From positions 10,880,286-10,944,285 of the forward strand of contig VZDJ01000174.1 of assembly GCA_008694505.1 (NCBI GenBank): a DNA stretch of 64,000 nt, in the 5' to 3' direction. Under the pieces are notes generated by a model. That model had not been told where the DNA came from, ran no database searches, and saw only the letters and a program-made list of their open reading frames with translations. The position numbers and the translations under genes are program-made. This DNA comes from Cyanoderma ruficeps. Taxonomy: Eukaryota; Chordata; Aves; Passeriformes; Timaliidae. Positions 25,001 through 61,671 of the stretch are shown here, one piece after another (position 1 is the first letter of the stretch; each line of letters begins with the position of its first letter).

Positions 25001-27052
25001 GGAACAGACATATTCATGATAAGCCAAATGTCACCAGGCTCTGTCCAGAGGGGAGCAATCATTCTAGACATGGATCAGAGGCACTGTGTTATGTTACTTA
25101 AACGATTTGATTTCCTCACTCCCCTTAAAATCTCTCTTATTCAATAAATTGCCCTGGCTCACAGGCAAGAGTAGAGAAATACCCTCAGTATATCAAAGTA
25201 TTTGTCAATTTGTCTAGGATTGGAACCCTAAACCTGCTTGAAAAGGTCCTCCAGGATGATGAGACCCACTGAAGCACATTGCTGAGTGTGAGGACACAAA
25301 ATGACTGTTGTGTTCTGACGTGGTGTTCACTCATCACATCAGGAGATTTACTTGTGCTTACCTTTGAAAGCTTTAACACAAAGAAAGATTCAGCCTATTT
25401 CCAATCTGAAAACCTGCCTGACCTTTCAGAGACCTTTTGTATGCACTGAATTCATGCAGTGAATCATTGGGTACATCAACAACCTTCAGTGCTCGCAGGT
25501 TTCTCTTTGGGCTGCAGATATGAGGGTGTGGAGATGAGATATTCAGAGCTTTGACAAAGCTGCCTCTCCTTCTGACACTCTTGTAGATGGTGCTGGTTTC
25601 TGCTCAGTTTCTGTTTGTGGCCTGCAGAAATAAAAAAAAAAACAATTAAGTTTGTTTCCACTGTACATAGGAATTGTGTGATTTCTATTTTTCAGATGTT
25701 GATTCTCCATTAGTTTCAAACCTCGGAATTTTGTTGGTGTGGCCACACTAGGAGCTGTGGACAGGGACTGGTGTCACTCAGCCTCTGAGCTCTCTGCTGC
25801 AGAGGCCAGGCTGAGAACACGAGGCACATTAGAGTCGATCATTCCTGACTAATGTTTGCTTTTGCTGACAGAGAAATGAAATTCATGAAAACCAAACTTT
25901 TTGTCAGTTGCAAGGCCCCGGAGGAATATGCGTCAGTCTCTGTAAAGAAGTGCCATCTGCAGCCTATCTTAGGCAAACTGTTTCCTGATAATTAAGGTTA
26001 GTAAATAAGCCTTTTATTTTCCACTGAAATACACAGCAGGGAAGGTCAGAACTAATGGGAATTTTGGATGCTCAGCAGCTTCCAGGGTTAATTTTTTCTC
26101 TGTTGGATTTAAAGCTAACATTTCACAGTCATGTAGGACAAACTGAAGAAGGTGTTTGGGAGAGATGCTTAAACTATCAAAGGGTAGCACTGTTTTATGA
26201 GAGTATAGCTGCTCAAACAATAGAGAGATTTTTAAATTTTACTCTTGTCAGTAATCCCACTGTATTACAGGTTCTTTGCTGCTTTTTATTAGCCACAATT
26301 ACCACAGGGTAGTTTACCTAGGAAAAAATCGTTGCCAATGAACAGGGTGCCAGCCCTCGATTTCATCTCTGAGGAAATAACACCTGCATGATCAGCCAGG
26401 CCTGCTGTGCTTCCCCTGTCCTGGACTGCTTGTTCTGCTCAGTGTGACTTCCAGGTCACATTTTACACCCAAAAGGCTGTAAATGAATAATGATTCCCCA
26501 ATATCAAGCAGGGAATGGGACTCCCAGATATCCTCAGAGCCCAGAAATGTGCCTGGCACACAGATATATTGTTCTAAATACCCTGGAGTCCTGTGACCTC
26601 TTCTAGCTCAAACAGAGGATCATGGGCATCATTTGGGGAAGCTTCCTTCCTCAGAGCTGTGAGGATCTGTCTATAACCAGTGTGTTTGTGACCATCTTTG
26701 TGACCAGTTGCTTTGCTTAGCTTAATTCTGAAGTCAGAGGAGCAAATAAAGGGAGAGCAGCCCCAAGCTCTGATGAACTTTGAACTTAGTCAAATGTGAA
26801 GCTGATTAGCTACAATAGAGAGAGCCAACACCATGGTCTGAACAGCCTGAAATTCAGCCCAAAGCTCCTGGATCCAGGTCTTGTGTTCACAAGCATCTTT
26901 ACCTGTATCCGTGTGAGGGATGGAAGCAGATTCAAGTTTTCTCCTTCCCAGAAACACAGGGCTGTTTCTCCATTGAGCAATGCTGCTGAGTTGAGAGATG
27001 ACACAGAGGGTGTCCCAAATACTGGACTCCTGGGTTTTCCCCAGGTGCCAGG
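22081..27052. other. Intergenic sequence upstream of SLC5A1, nothing recognised
   Basis: Mostly AT-rich single-copy sequence with T/G-rich low-complexity patches (for example about 22555-22590). No open frame resembles a protein. It probably contains distal regulatory elements of SLC5A1, but I cannot point to one with confidence. Confidence 0.45.
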
Positions 27053-27099
27053 TCACTCCTCACCAAGATAATTGGTTACTCCTCACTAAGATAATTGGT
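27053..27099 (+). repeat. Tandem 23-bp duplication carrying paired GATA and inverted CCAAT words
   Basis: ACTCCTCACCAAGATAATTG (from 27055) is repeated as ACTCCTCACTAAGATAATTG (from 27078). Each copy has an AGATAA word (27066-27071 and 27089-27094, fitting the GATA-factor consensus WGATAR) immediately overlapping ATTGG (inverted CCAAT). The pair lies about 420-460 bp upstream of the SLC5A1 start codon. GATA factors control many small-intestinal genes, so a role in SLC5A1 expression is plausible but inferred. Confidence 0.6.
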
Positions 27100-27387
27100 T
27101 ACCATCATCACCTAAAAGAACTACATCTTCCATGACTAGATTTACAGGTACAACCACTTAAAAAAAAAAAAAAAGTCTTCACCCACAGTGAGGTAAATAT
27201 GCAGGTTTATTGCAGCCAAGCCACTCCTTTCCCTGTCATTCCTTCTCAGACATCTGCTCGTGGATGTTAAAACCCTGAGCACCTTTGGCAGGGCCACTGA
27301 ACTCTGAAACCTGCAGCACCTGTAGCAGAGCAGCACTCTTTGGGAAAGAGTTGTCCAGGGAAAAGCTGCAGCTTCAACTTGTGTCCC

Positions 27388-27457
27388 ATTGGAGACAAGT
27401 GAATCTGAAGTTATATATTATATAAGACGCAGGTGATGACAGCAGTTTATCATTAAC
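27388..27457 (+). promoter_or_regulatory. SLC5A1: Probable SLC5A1 core promoter: inverted CCAAT, TATA box, HNF1-like site
   Basis: ATTGG (inverted CCAAT) is at 27388-27392 and TATATAA at 27419-27425. GTTTATCATTAAC at 27445-27457 differs at one base from the HNF1 consensus GTTAATNATTAAC. Mammalian SLC5A1 promoters are reported to use a TATA box and HNF1, so this composition fits. With a usual TATA-to-start spacing, transcription would begin near 27450, giving a 5'UTR of about 70 bases. The HNF1-like site then overlaps or lies just before the start of transcription, downstream of the TATA box rather than upstream as I recall for mammals. The start site is inferred. Confidence 0.55.
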
Positions 27458-27518
27458 CTGAACTCTGCAAGAAGCACATAAGGAGAGGAAGAAGAAGAAA
27501 GACAGAGAAGCAGCCAGG

Positions 27519-51775
<24,257 letters not shown>

Positions 51776-54520
51776 CCTCCTGATCACAGCCCTGAAATTG
51801 TACTGCATTGTTCAAGCAAAATGATGGCTTGTAGATTTACACAATTACATACACATTGTATTTCCATCACCTACATTTGTCAAACACCAGAGTGATTTAC
51901 TCGCTGATTTTGTGACCATAATTTCAACAATTTAAAGATTAAGGCCACTGGGATTTCAAGAGAGAGAATTTCTATTTAGACATTGAACCAATCCAGGGCT
52001 AACTGAAGTTCAGAATTTCCATTCAATGTTCTCTCTGCTCATGATACATTTCATATTTTAGGTTCAGAACAAGGCTGTGTGAGCCATATTTCATATCAGG
52101 TTTCGTGGACTATCTTTTAAGCTTGACAATACTATTTTGATTTTTAACACTTCCTCTGATCATTCAGTTTTCCTTTTCCTTTGGCTATGATAATTTAATT
52201 TCAAAAAACCCACGACCACTGAGGGACTGTATTGCAAACCCAAATTAAAACATTGCTTTTGTCCCTTCAAACATGGGCTATATTAAGTAAAGGATTTATG
52301 TATATATCAAAGTATTTGATACTATCTATAACTTTCCATTATCAGTTTTTTTCCCTTTTTCTCACTTTCCATTGGGTTGTGTTTCTCAGCTGTCAGTGGA
52401 ACACTAACCTCTGAATTGATCACATTTTGAAATTGGGGAACACATGTCTTGATGATCCTAAAAAGAATTTTGCTTACAGCAGACTATCTGTTTAAGGTTA
52501 ACTTCCAAAGGTCCTCCTCTCTTGTTATTTTAATATATACCTATACTTGAATGTGAAGCTTTTTATACAAAATACATATGTTATATATACACAGGTAATA
52601 CATTATGTATATGCACTATATATATTATATATATTTAAAATATGTATTTATGTGTGTGTATATATATCTATTTTTTACTGATCAATCCCCACCCTGGTGT
52701 GTCAAGGAGCTCTTTACTGTGGGCTTAGAGTCAACGTAGTGCCTCTCTCTATGGACTGTGCTACAAACCAGCCCATGGAGAAACATCCACAGTGTTGGAA
52801 TGCTGGGCTGCATTTTGCAAATGCATCCAAGGGCTCTGTACTGCTTTTCTGCAAAGCTATAAATCTTTCCTCTGAAGATTTCATTGAGAAATAGGATTCC
52901 TGCTGCATGGCAGCATGAGTTAGCAGTTCAGGAAGGAGAATAGTCACAGCTGTGTGGTATCAGCTAAACCAGGCTGATTGTCTCCACTCTATAAGTTTGG
53001 TACCAGCTGGGGGCATAGGAAAAGACAGATTTAACACTTCAAAGCAAAAAGCAATAGATCTTCTTTTCATCCCATTCAGCTTCCTGGGGAATCAAGTGTA
53101 GAAAGAAGATGCTGCTTGCTCTGTCAAGCAGTGCCACATTTCCCTGTTCCTTTCTGCACACGCAGGGGGGACTGTGCTGTCCCAGAGCATGCCCGAGGCT
53201 GCGCCGAGGGTGCTCCGGGCTGGCACCAAGTGCAGCTGAAAGGGAAGGCACAGCAAGTCCTGCATGTGCCACAGCACACTGCTCTGCCTCCTGGCCCTGC
53301 AGCACTTCTGCATCTCCTGGCAGGATCTTTGCCTCGTTTGGATCTAACCCCAAATGCTCTGGATTCCAGCAGAATTGCTGCTCTTCAGTAGAGTTGATGC
53401 TATTCAGCATAACCCCTGCAGGGTCCTTTGCATAGGCCAGGTCAAATCCATACTTCAGAAATACCAGTGCAAAGCTTTTTTTCCTTACACTTAACACAGT
53501 GATAGAGTACTTGAAAGACCATGGAATTAATTGTATTTAATGAACTATGAAGACTTGTATGTATTAAAGTAATTGTATATTTTTAAGCTTTTGGTGTCCA
53601 CAAAGTGATGGGATTTTTATATAATATTATGGAAGACAGAGAAACTTCATTTGATGTCTAGGTTTTGGCTCTGGGTAATAGTAATGGATGAAAAACAAAC
53701 AAGGAAGACATCACTGAAGATTGCCTAGATCCCTCTTTGCTGTTCTTTGCTACAAAAATACGGTGAAATTATAAAGCTCTTTGGATAAAGACAACATGAG
53801 TGATTTCCTGGCAGTCTGAGCAGCCTCTGGATGATCTGGTGAATCAGGCATCATTGCATGATTTTGCTCCTCAGAACTAGAGAGCTTTGAAAATCTAACC
53901 CACAGTTTCCCAGGGATATTCCCTGTATGTCCTCAGCAGCCTGATTTCATTCTGGTCTGAAGGTGGATGTTGTGGAGGGAAGAGCTCAAATGTTTACATA
54001 AAGTTTGACAGCTACTGTTGACTGCTGTAATTTTGTAGAATTTCGAAGAAAAATTGCCTTATATTGTGAACAGTTGATAAAATGGTAATGTTTAACTACA
54101 TTAAATGTTAGCTCAGGTTGGTAGCTATTGCATTTATGATTTTAAGGAAGAAAATTACTTTTCTTCAGTTTTCAGGGAAGCTCTGTCCATGAGCAGTTGT
54201 TGGTGACACTCAGGTAAAAGCAGTAGCTTACACTGTTCTGGGCATTGTCATGCTTTAGAGATGGGAAGTGTGAGCACACCCTTTCCCCCAGTGTTTGACC
54301 ATACATTTGAAATACTTCTGGTTACTGGTGGGGCTCCAAAGAAATCTGGCTTACAGCACAAGGCACCAGCATGGCATTTACAGCACAACACAGCTCTGTT
54401 TCAGGGCATCTTGAGACTTCCCAGCTTACCCTGTCAAGTAAGATGCATGGTTAAAGCTTATTTTAGTGGACTTCGGTTAGATATACTGAATTATTTTAAT
54501 AAAATAAAATAAAATAAAAT
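51776..54520 (+). other. SLC5A1: Probable SLC5A1 3' untranslated region
   Basis: This stretch follows the stop codon, is mostly AT-rich and has no convincing ORF. It includes an AT/TG simple-sequence region at about 52580-52670. Candidate polyadenylation signals are ATTAAA at 52244-52249, 53563-53568 and 54100-54105, and an AATAAA cluster at 54498-54520. I place the end at the last because it is the strongest, but a shorter 3'UTR is possible. Confidence 0.45.
54498..54520 (+). promoter_or_regulatory. SLC5A1: AATAAAAT-type tandem repeat, candidate SLC5A1 polyadenylation signal
   Basis: The word AATAA is repeated in register (AATAAAATAAAATAAAATAA and onward), giving several overlapping canonical AATAAA signals. 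It may be a simple repeat that happens to supply signals. It lies 2.7 kb after the stop codon. Confidence 0.4.
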
Positions 54521-57500
54521 GAAGTATGCACTTAGTAGTCCTGTCAGCAAATTGCGATAGTGCTCTGTAAAGAACACACACTAAACAAAATCTTCCATTT
54601 AAGAAATACTACATAGTTCTTAGGAAAAATCCTGAAAAGGGGTAATCACTGTTCACTTAATTTGTCTGTATTGCCCACAAAAATGTATCCAAGTATCTCA
54701 AAAATGTTTAGTATTAATGATGATGAGAACACACTGTTCTTGCAACTCAGATTTTGGGTTTATTCCCATTTCGTTATTGAAAAACCTCATGCACTGAAAT
54801 GCCAGGGAAGGGAAGGGCTGGTACCTCACTTGGAATAAATCTGCAGTGCCCATGGTTTGGTTTTAAGCAGATGTCTGGCCATGGTGAGTTAGGCCATGGC
54901 ACAAGGCTGAGCTGCTCAGGCACAGATGATTGTGGTGTTTGGAGCCCAGCAGCAGCTGGGATTGCCAGGGGACTCAGCTCCCTGACCTTCCTTAACTGGC
55001 AAAACCAGGAGTGTTCCTAGAAAGTAAAAGCCAACACAAAAAGGAGGAGCCAAGGTAAACAATCAATCCATGTGTTGTCAGTCATTGTGTTTGAAGGGCA
55101 CTTGAGCTCATTGAAGTGTTGAGCCAGAGGAGTTCAGAGCTGCCGTTTCTGGGGACACACTGCACAGAACAGGGTGGGGCACAGGCTGGGGGTGACAGCA
55201 AAGCTGCTCTCAGGAAAGCTGCTGGCTGCTTTAATTTGCTCAGTGGTCAGATGTGGCAGCTGCAGGTGTGTGTGCCCTGCACTGCAGTGTTCTCTGCAGG
55301 AGCTGAGACCCCACAGAGGGGGAAGGGAGCAGCAATCACAGACCTTCCCTTCCCTCAGGGCTGAACTGACAATCCTTAGTCCCAGATTTAGTAACAGCAG
55401 GAAATACACTGCTGAAAGAGATGAGAAATGCAAACCCCCCCCGGATTCATTTGGTGACTCGTTGCCTTTTCTCATGGAGTGTGTATTTTCATGGGCCTGT
55501 GCTGGAGAACCTAAAAGACAGAGTAAAACTTCACTCACTCCAATTTCTACCAGTTGCTCTGATGCAAGACAATATAAGCAGTGCCTCAAGTTATCATCCT
55601 TATTACTAATAAAATAGGTTGCCTTTTTTGTGCCTCCTGAAGAATATTCCTTCTTGCCATCTACCATGGGCAGCTGTGAGAAAGAGTAATTCCCCTGGAG
55701 CTCCTGAGCCCACCCTCTCCTCACGTGGCAGAGCTGAGGCAAGAGCAGCTGTGCCTGCCTGGATCAGCACCTGGATCAGCACCTCCCCTACTTTTCTGAA
55801 GGTACCTGGGAGAGCTCCAAGCTGAGGTGTGAGTGTCTTGTCACTCTGTGCAGGGTTTTTGTTTACAGTATTGGAGCCTATAACTTAAAAAATGTAGCTT
55901 ATATGCAAGGTATGCTAAAACAAATTGTTAGAATGGCTTTTATTCATTCAAATTGCAAACTCTGTCTTGCTAAAAATAGGTCCTGTGCTTTGAGCATATT
56001 AGCTTTGTAGCTGTCTCTGCCCTTCTGGTTTAATGTCATTAGCCAAATCTGACTTTCCCAGACTATTTTGTCTTTAGACAAATCTCTCACTACATGATTT
56101 TTAATGTTTTTTTAATAGAAAAAGTAGTGGTGGGAAGCAAATATACTCCCTGCTTTGAAAGGCGAAAAGATGAAATTAAAATCTGCCATTTTCCAGACAG
56201 GACAGAATGGTTTCCACCCCTTGGCCTTCTGAAAGCATATAGGGACAGGGGAAATGAGTCTGTAGTTGGAAGAACAAAGAGCCTTAACATTCTTAACCTT
56301 CTGGAAACTGCTGGAAAAAATTTCATTGTGACCTCTGCCTGGGTAGGACACGAGACTCCACAGGGAACTCTTGTTTCCCATGGATGCAGCTGTCTTGTCT
56401 TTTGGTCTTGCTGAGGTTTGTTGGGGCAACTGGTTTGAAAATTCAATCTGTGTAGAGTGTAACTGCATTAATTCCAGTATTGACCTGGGACCACATTAAT
56501 TATATCTGGGCCTTAATAATTGTTGGCTTCAGGCTAAAAAGGCAAATTGATTTAATTTATGTTAAAAAATCTGCCTTGGTGCTAAAGCCATTGGAGCATA
56601 GAGCACTGGGGAAGGCACAGGGCTAAAACCAGAGACTAGCTGTACACACAGCATTTCCTTTGAAGCAGTGAGTTTAATTAGGGTGTGAGGTGCCAGATCC
56701 TGAGATGTTAATTTAAGTATTTATAATGTGTATGAAGCGATTCAAAAAGATTTTCATCATTTTTGTGACCAAGTCTGTGGCAGCTTTATTATGGAGTATT
56801 CCTGACTGAAAGCTCAGTCCAGGGAAAGTGTTCCTGAGCTGTTCCTTTGATCCAGCCAATTGTTTTACTGACACCTACACTGCTAATTAATTCCCAGCCT
56901 CATGAAGGGACTCTTGTCACTCATCCCAAAGCAGGGAATTAGCCCTCAGCACACCATGTGACTTTTGATTAATGTATCTGCAACCTTTTTGTCAATAATG
57001 CAGCTTTGTAAGTAGAAAACCCCAACTAACAGTGGTTCATGGCTGTTCCATACACAGATTTTAAATTTTGGCATTTGCAGAGGCAGCACATGGTCAGTAC
57101 AGCCCAAGGGAGTTCCTGTCGTGTTTGGAGAGTGATAGTTTCATGTTGTCAGGTGTAACAGTGCCAAAGAATTGCTGACACAAAAGCTGACAGGTGGGAG
57201 GGCCCCAGTAGTGTCCATATCTCAGAGTTCACCTGAGGCTTTGTTCCATTTCTGCACTGTGTGTGCAAGATGAGAACACTGATCCTTGTAGAGGCCTTTT
57301 TGGGAACATTATATTGTGTTTAGAGCATTGACCAGGCAATTATTTGGAATGCAGTACTTCAGGTGCAATTCAATTTCTTCTATTCAGAGCAGTTCAATGT
57401 GGATGGTCTTATTTCTGCATCTGAACAAGCTAATTATTTTGGGAACTCATTGAAGGGTGATACCTGAATTATGAGGGAAGGCTGAGACAAGGTTGGATCT

Positions 57501-58803
57501 GGGCTAAAATGGTGATTGTGACCAGATTTTCCTGCAGTTGTGTAAGAGCAGCCGAGCCTACACTGTGCTGCTCTAGTCCTTTAGCATGTTATTAAAGCTG
57601 CCCGGCTTCTCTTATTGAGTTGGATGCACTCTGGCACCAATATGTATTACGTACAAGTGCCTTATGTGTTTAAAAGGCAGAGTTCCTCCAAGATCCTGCC
57701 TGGAGGGAATGAATCCAACTGACTCAATACTTTTGAATCACATCTTTATAGGAGAGGAAATTCACCCTTTGGTTACGTTGTGGAAGAGAAGCATTTTAAC
57801 TGTAATCACGGCTACAGGAAGAGTTCATACAGTGTGTAAGGGTAATGCAGTTTGCAGTGTGACCGTGGGTTTGAATGGAAAAGCAGCCCTGACAAGTAAC
57901 CCCTTTTACAGACCTGATGCAGCTTCTTTGTAGCTACAATTCTGGATATAAAACTCCCATGTGAGAACAAAACCCAGGTGAAAACAAATGGGACTTGCTG
58001 TGAAGCTGCACCAGCTGCTCTGTCACATCATCCTTGGTGGCTGAGAATGGCCAGGGCTGTCCTGCTCATTTGTGCTATTTCTTTGCCCAGGTTTCCTGTT
58101 GAAGCCTCTTAAATCACACTCTGGTAACTGCAGACAGAAATTTGTAACAGGTCTGTAGTGAGCAGCCTTGAACTCCCAGTGAGTAAAATGCTACAGAAAC
58201 TTCTCACCACTTCCACTGCCCTTCAGCTCGAACCCCAAGGTGCTTTTGTTCCCTATTATAAGCAATTCCAATTAGGGACCAGAGTCCTCTCCTGTTGGAG
58301 AGGCCCCAACACAGCTTTACCAAGGGCTACCCCAGTAAAGGCTTTCTGACTTTGGTCTAAATCCCACGTTCACACATGTTTGCAGCAAAATTCATGTAAA
58401 TTCCTCTTGTTAGATCGATTTGTCAGTACAGACAAGACTGCTGGAGGGGTTAATTGTGAACCTTTCTAATATAATTAATTATTGATTAGCGTTTGATAGG
58501 CTGAGGTTAAAAAAACCAAACAAACAAAAGGAGAGAACATCATGAAGAAAACAAAAAGGGTTGGTGTCTTGTATCATAGGAAAATCTTTGTAACTTGGGC
58601 AACTCCCAGGGGAGAACTCCGCACTTCCTAATTTTCTTCTCCATTTTTCTGCTTGTGACCTGCAATATAGATGTGAAACTGTTGACAAATAACTTATCAG
58701 GAGGAGCTGATGGAGAATAAATGAGGAATAGAGTTCTGGTGTTGAAGGTCTCATGTAATCCTGCACCTTTTACAGCCACACAACAACAGAGGGCAATAGC
58801 TCT
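54521..58803. other. Convergent intergenic spacer between SLC5A1 and RSPH14
   Basis: No gene is recognised. Minor features: a 15-bp near-tandem repeat CTGGATCAGCAC at about 55759-55786, and minus-strand AATAAA words at 54759-54764, 55939-55944 and 56785-56790, which are far from the RSPH14 stop. I found no canonical polyadenylation signal close downstream of the RSPH14 stop codon, so the end of that transcript is unknown. Confidence 0.5.
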
Positions 58804-59063
58804 CTAGAAAAGATCGCGGCTGCAGAAGGGTTTCCAGTCGATCACGGTGATGGCGATATCGGCAGCTCTTTGCACGGCCTCGCTGGGATCATCCAGACAC
58901 CGCACAAATGTGTCCCTGTGATCCAGCAGCGCCTGGCGGGCCTCTGGCAGCTCAGCCAGCAGGGTGAGGGTTTTGATCGCATTCAAACGCGCTTCGCTGG
59001 TTTCCTCAGCAACCAGCGTCAGTAAAGGTGGAATGGCTTCAGCACCCATGGCTGAGGATCTCC
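58804..59063 (-). CDS. RSPH14: RSPH14 terminal coding exon
   Basis: It starts after acceptor CCCCACAG, completing a split Gly codon, then RSSAMGAEAIPPLLTLVAEE to WKPFCSRDLF and TAG. In-frame sequence upstream of the acceptor is intron. Confidence 0.93.
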
Positions 59064-61671
59064 CTGTGGGGAAATAAACCGGCTTTGAAATGTGTTGTGA
59101 CATCCGATCGTCTTTCTTTTGGACTGACACGTTCTACTCCCTGCCCGGCTGCAGCCCTGAACAGCCCTGGAGGTGCAGTGCACAGAGGCAGAACATGCTC
59201 TTCTTTCAGAGACCAAGGTTGGCTCCCAGCTGTTTATTTTTAAGGAAAAAGATCATTCGTGGTTAACTTTATCTCTCTTGAACATTAGTATTTCATTTGC
59301 AACAAATTATCTACAAATATACAAGGCATCAAGTGATAGAATAAACTATGTTTTGGAGGGGGGTGAGGAGGATTGGAGCGTGTTAGATGCCCTTAAGAAT
59401 ATCCGCCAGCCTTCCGTTTTTAAAACCACTTCAAAGACCAAGATCCACTCCTGAGCTGTCTTTGGAAGCCCGAGGAAGGTTTGCAGCGGAGGACTGGAAC
59501 ACAACTGCTGTTATTGAGTCTTTTATGTCTAATTACTCATTCATCACACTGGAAATTTAGTAGTTAGTATTTTCTGTGTCATGTAAGTTACTTGGGAGAG
59601 CTACAGACCTTATTAATATTCATTGCTCTCCCAGCTGTGAGAGAGGAGCTGCCTCAAATCCCGGAACGTTTCCCGAGAGCAGCGCTCCTCTGCTGAGCAC
59701 CGCTGATTCGGTGGAGCTCCAGGTTTGTGGATCTCTGTGTGGTCTGGATTTGAATTGAAAATGTTCCCCTTCTGGAGGGAAATGATGCAGGTGAGGTAGA
59801 TAAATAACTTCTTGACCTACTTAGGGGAATGAAATGTGAAATATCCTGTCCCCCCTAGGTACTGTGATGAAGCAACAATAGTTGCTAAAGACAGTTACAA
59901 AGAAATGTTCCAATCTTAGAGTTTCTTGATGAGCATTAACACTGTCGGAAATGCAGGGCTTGGGGTGGGGGAGGGCAAATGTTTTGTTCCTTAGTTGCCC
60001 TAGAACTGGATTTCCAGAGGTACCCCAACAGAATTGCCTCTGTCTCTCACCCTGAGGTGTAACAAGAGCAAACATCAGCGCTCCTGTTGAGTTCGACTGA
60101 ACTTCGGGCCGTGTGTCTTCCAGCAGGCGCAGCAGCACAGGAATCACCTCTTCATTGTGCACAGCGACTTTCCCCTCAGCATGAGAACTGTGGAGAGAAG
60201 ATGGTTAAGTTGTTTCCCTGGACTGTGCCTGCTGGGGGCAGGTCCCTCGGCCTCTGGCCCTGGTGTCCCCAGCACTGTCGCACCCTGCCGTGCTGCCCTG
60301 GAGGGACTGTCCTGCCGGGCCACAGGACAGGGCTGTGCCTGTGCCGGCTGAACCCACCCCTGAGGGCACCACACTGACCTGCCTGCACCAGCTTCACCAT
60401 ATTTTAGGTTATTTTTAGGTGATATCTGGATTTTCTAAAATGCTTTCTATGGTACACTAGACAGTGATGGGCAGCTGCAGGTAACAGGATGTAGGATTAA
60501 AGGTGTTGCTGGTCCTAATTGCAATGGAGTTACAAACCTGGCTGGTGAATCCTCTGGAGATTTAAAAACCTGCTAAAAACCTATTTCAGAGGGCTGAAAT
60601 AAATTCTTCTCTCAGATCACTTTTCTTTCTTTCCAGGCTCTCTAATGAGGAGAATATTTAATATGGCCCAGCCATTGCAGAGACCTAAAATGCAGCTCAT
60701 GTCCATATTTCAGTTGCATTTTGCTTTCTTTCCATGACTCACGTTAATTATTCTCTTTTCCTCTAAGACCTCTCTGGATTATAGGACAAGTGGAAATGGG
60801 TAGTGCCAGTTGATATACAAACTACATCATCTGCAGACCTTTTTAAGCTAGACATTTGTTGAACACTTATTATATTTTCTGATTGCAGTACAGTGGACTC
60901 AAGTTATTCCTTCCATCCATTCTCTGATACACAAATTTAATATAAAGATTGCTTTTTCTGATCCATCACTGATGTACGTGGCAGCCTGTGGCAGAAAACT
61001 ATTTCTGTCTTCAATCACAGTGAAAGTTTCCAAGGACCTCTAATTTTCTGAGAGAGCACACTTTTCTAAAAACATAAGGGAGATTCTCCCAACTTCCATA
61101 GTGGTGAGAATCCTGTTTCTACAAGATTTTTCATGCAAGGATTTTTTCCTAGCAGTGCTGTACCAGGAAAAAATCCTGATTCCATAGCCAATACCGAAAA
61201 CAAACAGAAGGAGAAGGAATGACTGATCAGCATCTGCTTTCTCCAGTGATTTATAGCAGTTAGGAATTTTTTAAGCCCCACGTGTCCCATTTTGTTTTAC
61301 CCATGTGTGCATTCAGGCTGACTGAGCTTTATATGTGAAATGTGGCAGCCTCAGTGTGCAGTGGAACACAGCTGTAAATGAACGGCATTTATTTACTCCT
61401 GGAATTAGTTCTTTCTTGGACTTCAGCATTAGAGAGTTTTTTTACCTGATTTCTAAGAGGACCCAGGCTGCTTTGCTCCTGATGGCTGCGGAGGGATGTG
61501 AGAGCTTTTCCTTCAGCACAGTAACAGCACCAGCTTCCAGGGCTTCAGAAACCTCCACATGGAGACAGTTGGAGAGTGTATCAAGGATCAGCTCCTGGAT
61601 CTCATCCAGCTCTGTCTCCAACTTCAGGACCAGGGGGGGAATCAAACCAGCCCGCAGGACACTGCCAGCCC
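58804..61671 (-). CDS. RSPH14: Radial spoke head 14 homologue, C-terminal three exons (partial gene)
   Basis: Three minus-strand exons (61446-61671, 60051-60187, 58804-59063) splice in phase into about 206 C-terminal residues of an armadillo/HEAT-type repeat protein. Characteristic stretches shared with human RSPH14 (RTDR1) are QELILDTLSNCL, IRSKAAWVLLEIS, VIPVLLRLLEDTRPEV, SNSTGALMFALVTPQG, ARLNAIKTLTLLAELPEAR and AVQRAADIAITVID. RSPH14 is a component of the ciliary/flagellar radial spoke. Human ends at the residues aligning with WKP; here the frame continues for FCSRDLF before TAG at 58804-58806. The N-terminal repeats (about the first 140-150 residues) are outside the window, to the right. 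All visible junctions are GT-AG. It is convergent with SLC5A1. Confidence 0.93.
59064..60050 (-). other. RSPH14: RSPH14 intron (penultimate to last exon)
   Basis: Donor GTGAGA at the 60050 end, acceptor CCCCACAG at the 59064 end. It contains AT-rich ordinary sequence and no repeat that I can identify. Confidence 0.88.
60051..60187 (-). CDS. RSPH14: RSPH14 penultimate coding exon
   Basis: Codes for the third base of a split Ser, then SHAEGKVAVHNEEVIPVLLR to ALMFALVTPQ, and the first base of a split Gly. It matches one ARM/HEAT repeat of human RSPH14 at the same exon phases. Confidence 0.93.
60188..61445 (-). other. RSPH14: RSPH14 intron
   Basis: Donor GTAAAA at the 61445 end, acceptor TCTCCACAG at the 60188 end. 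Nothing else is recognised in it. Confidence 0.88.
61446..61671 (-). CDS. RSPH14: RSPH14 coding exon (third from last)
   Basis: After acceptor CCTGTGCAG it completes a split Gly, then codes for AGSVLRAGLIPPLVLKLETE to KAAWVLLEI and the first two bases of a split Ser. It aligns to the human segment around ISKGLISSLVWKL and SKAARALLNVS. Confidence 0.93.
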
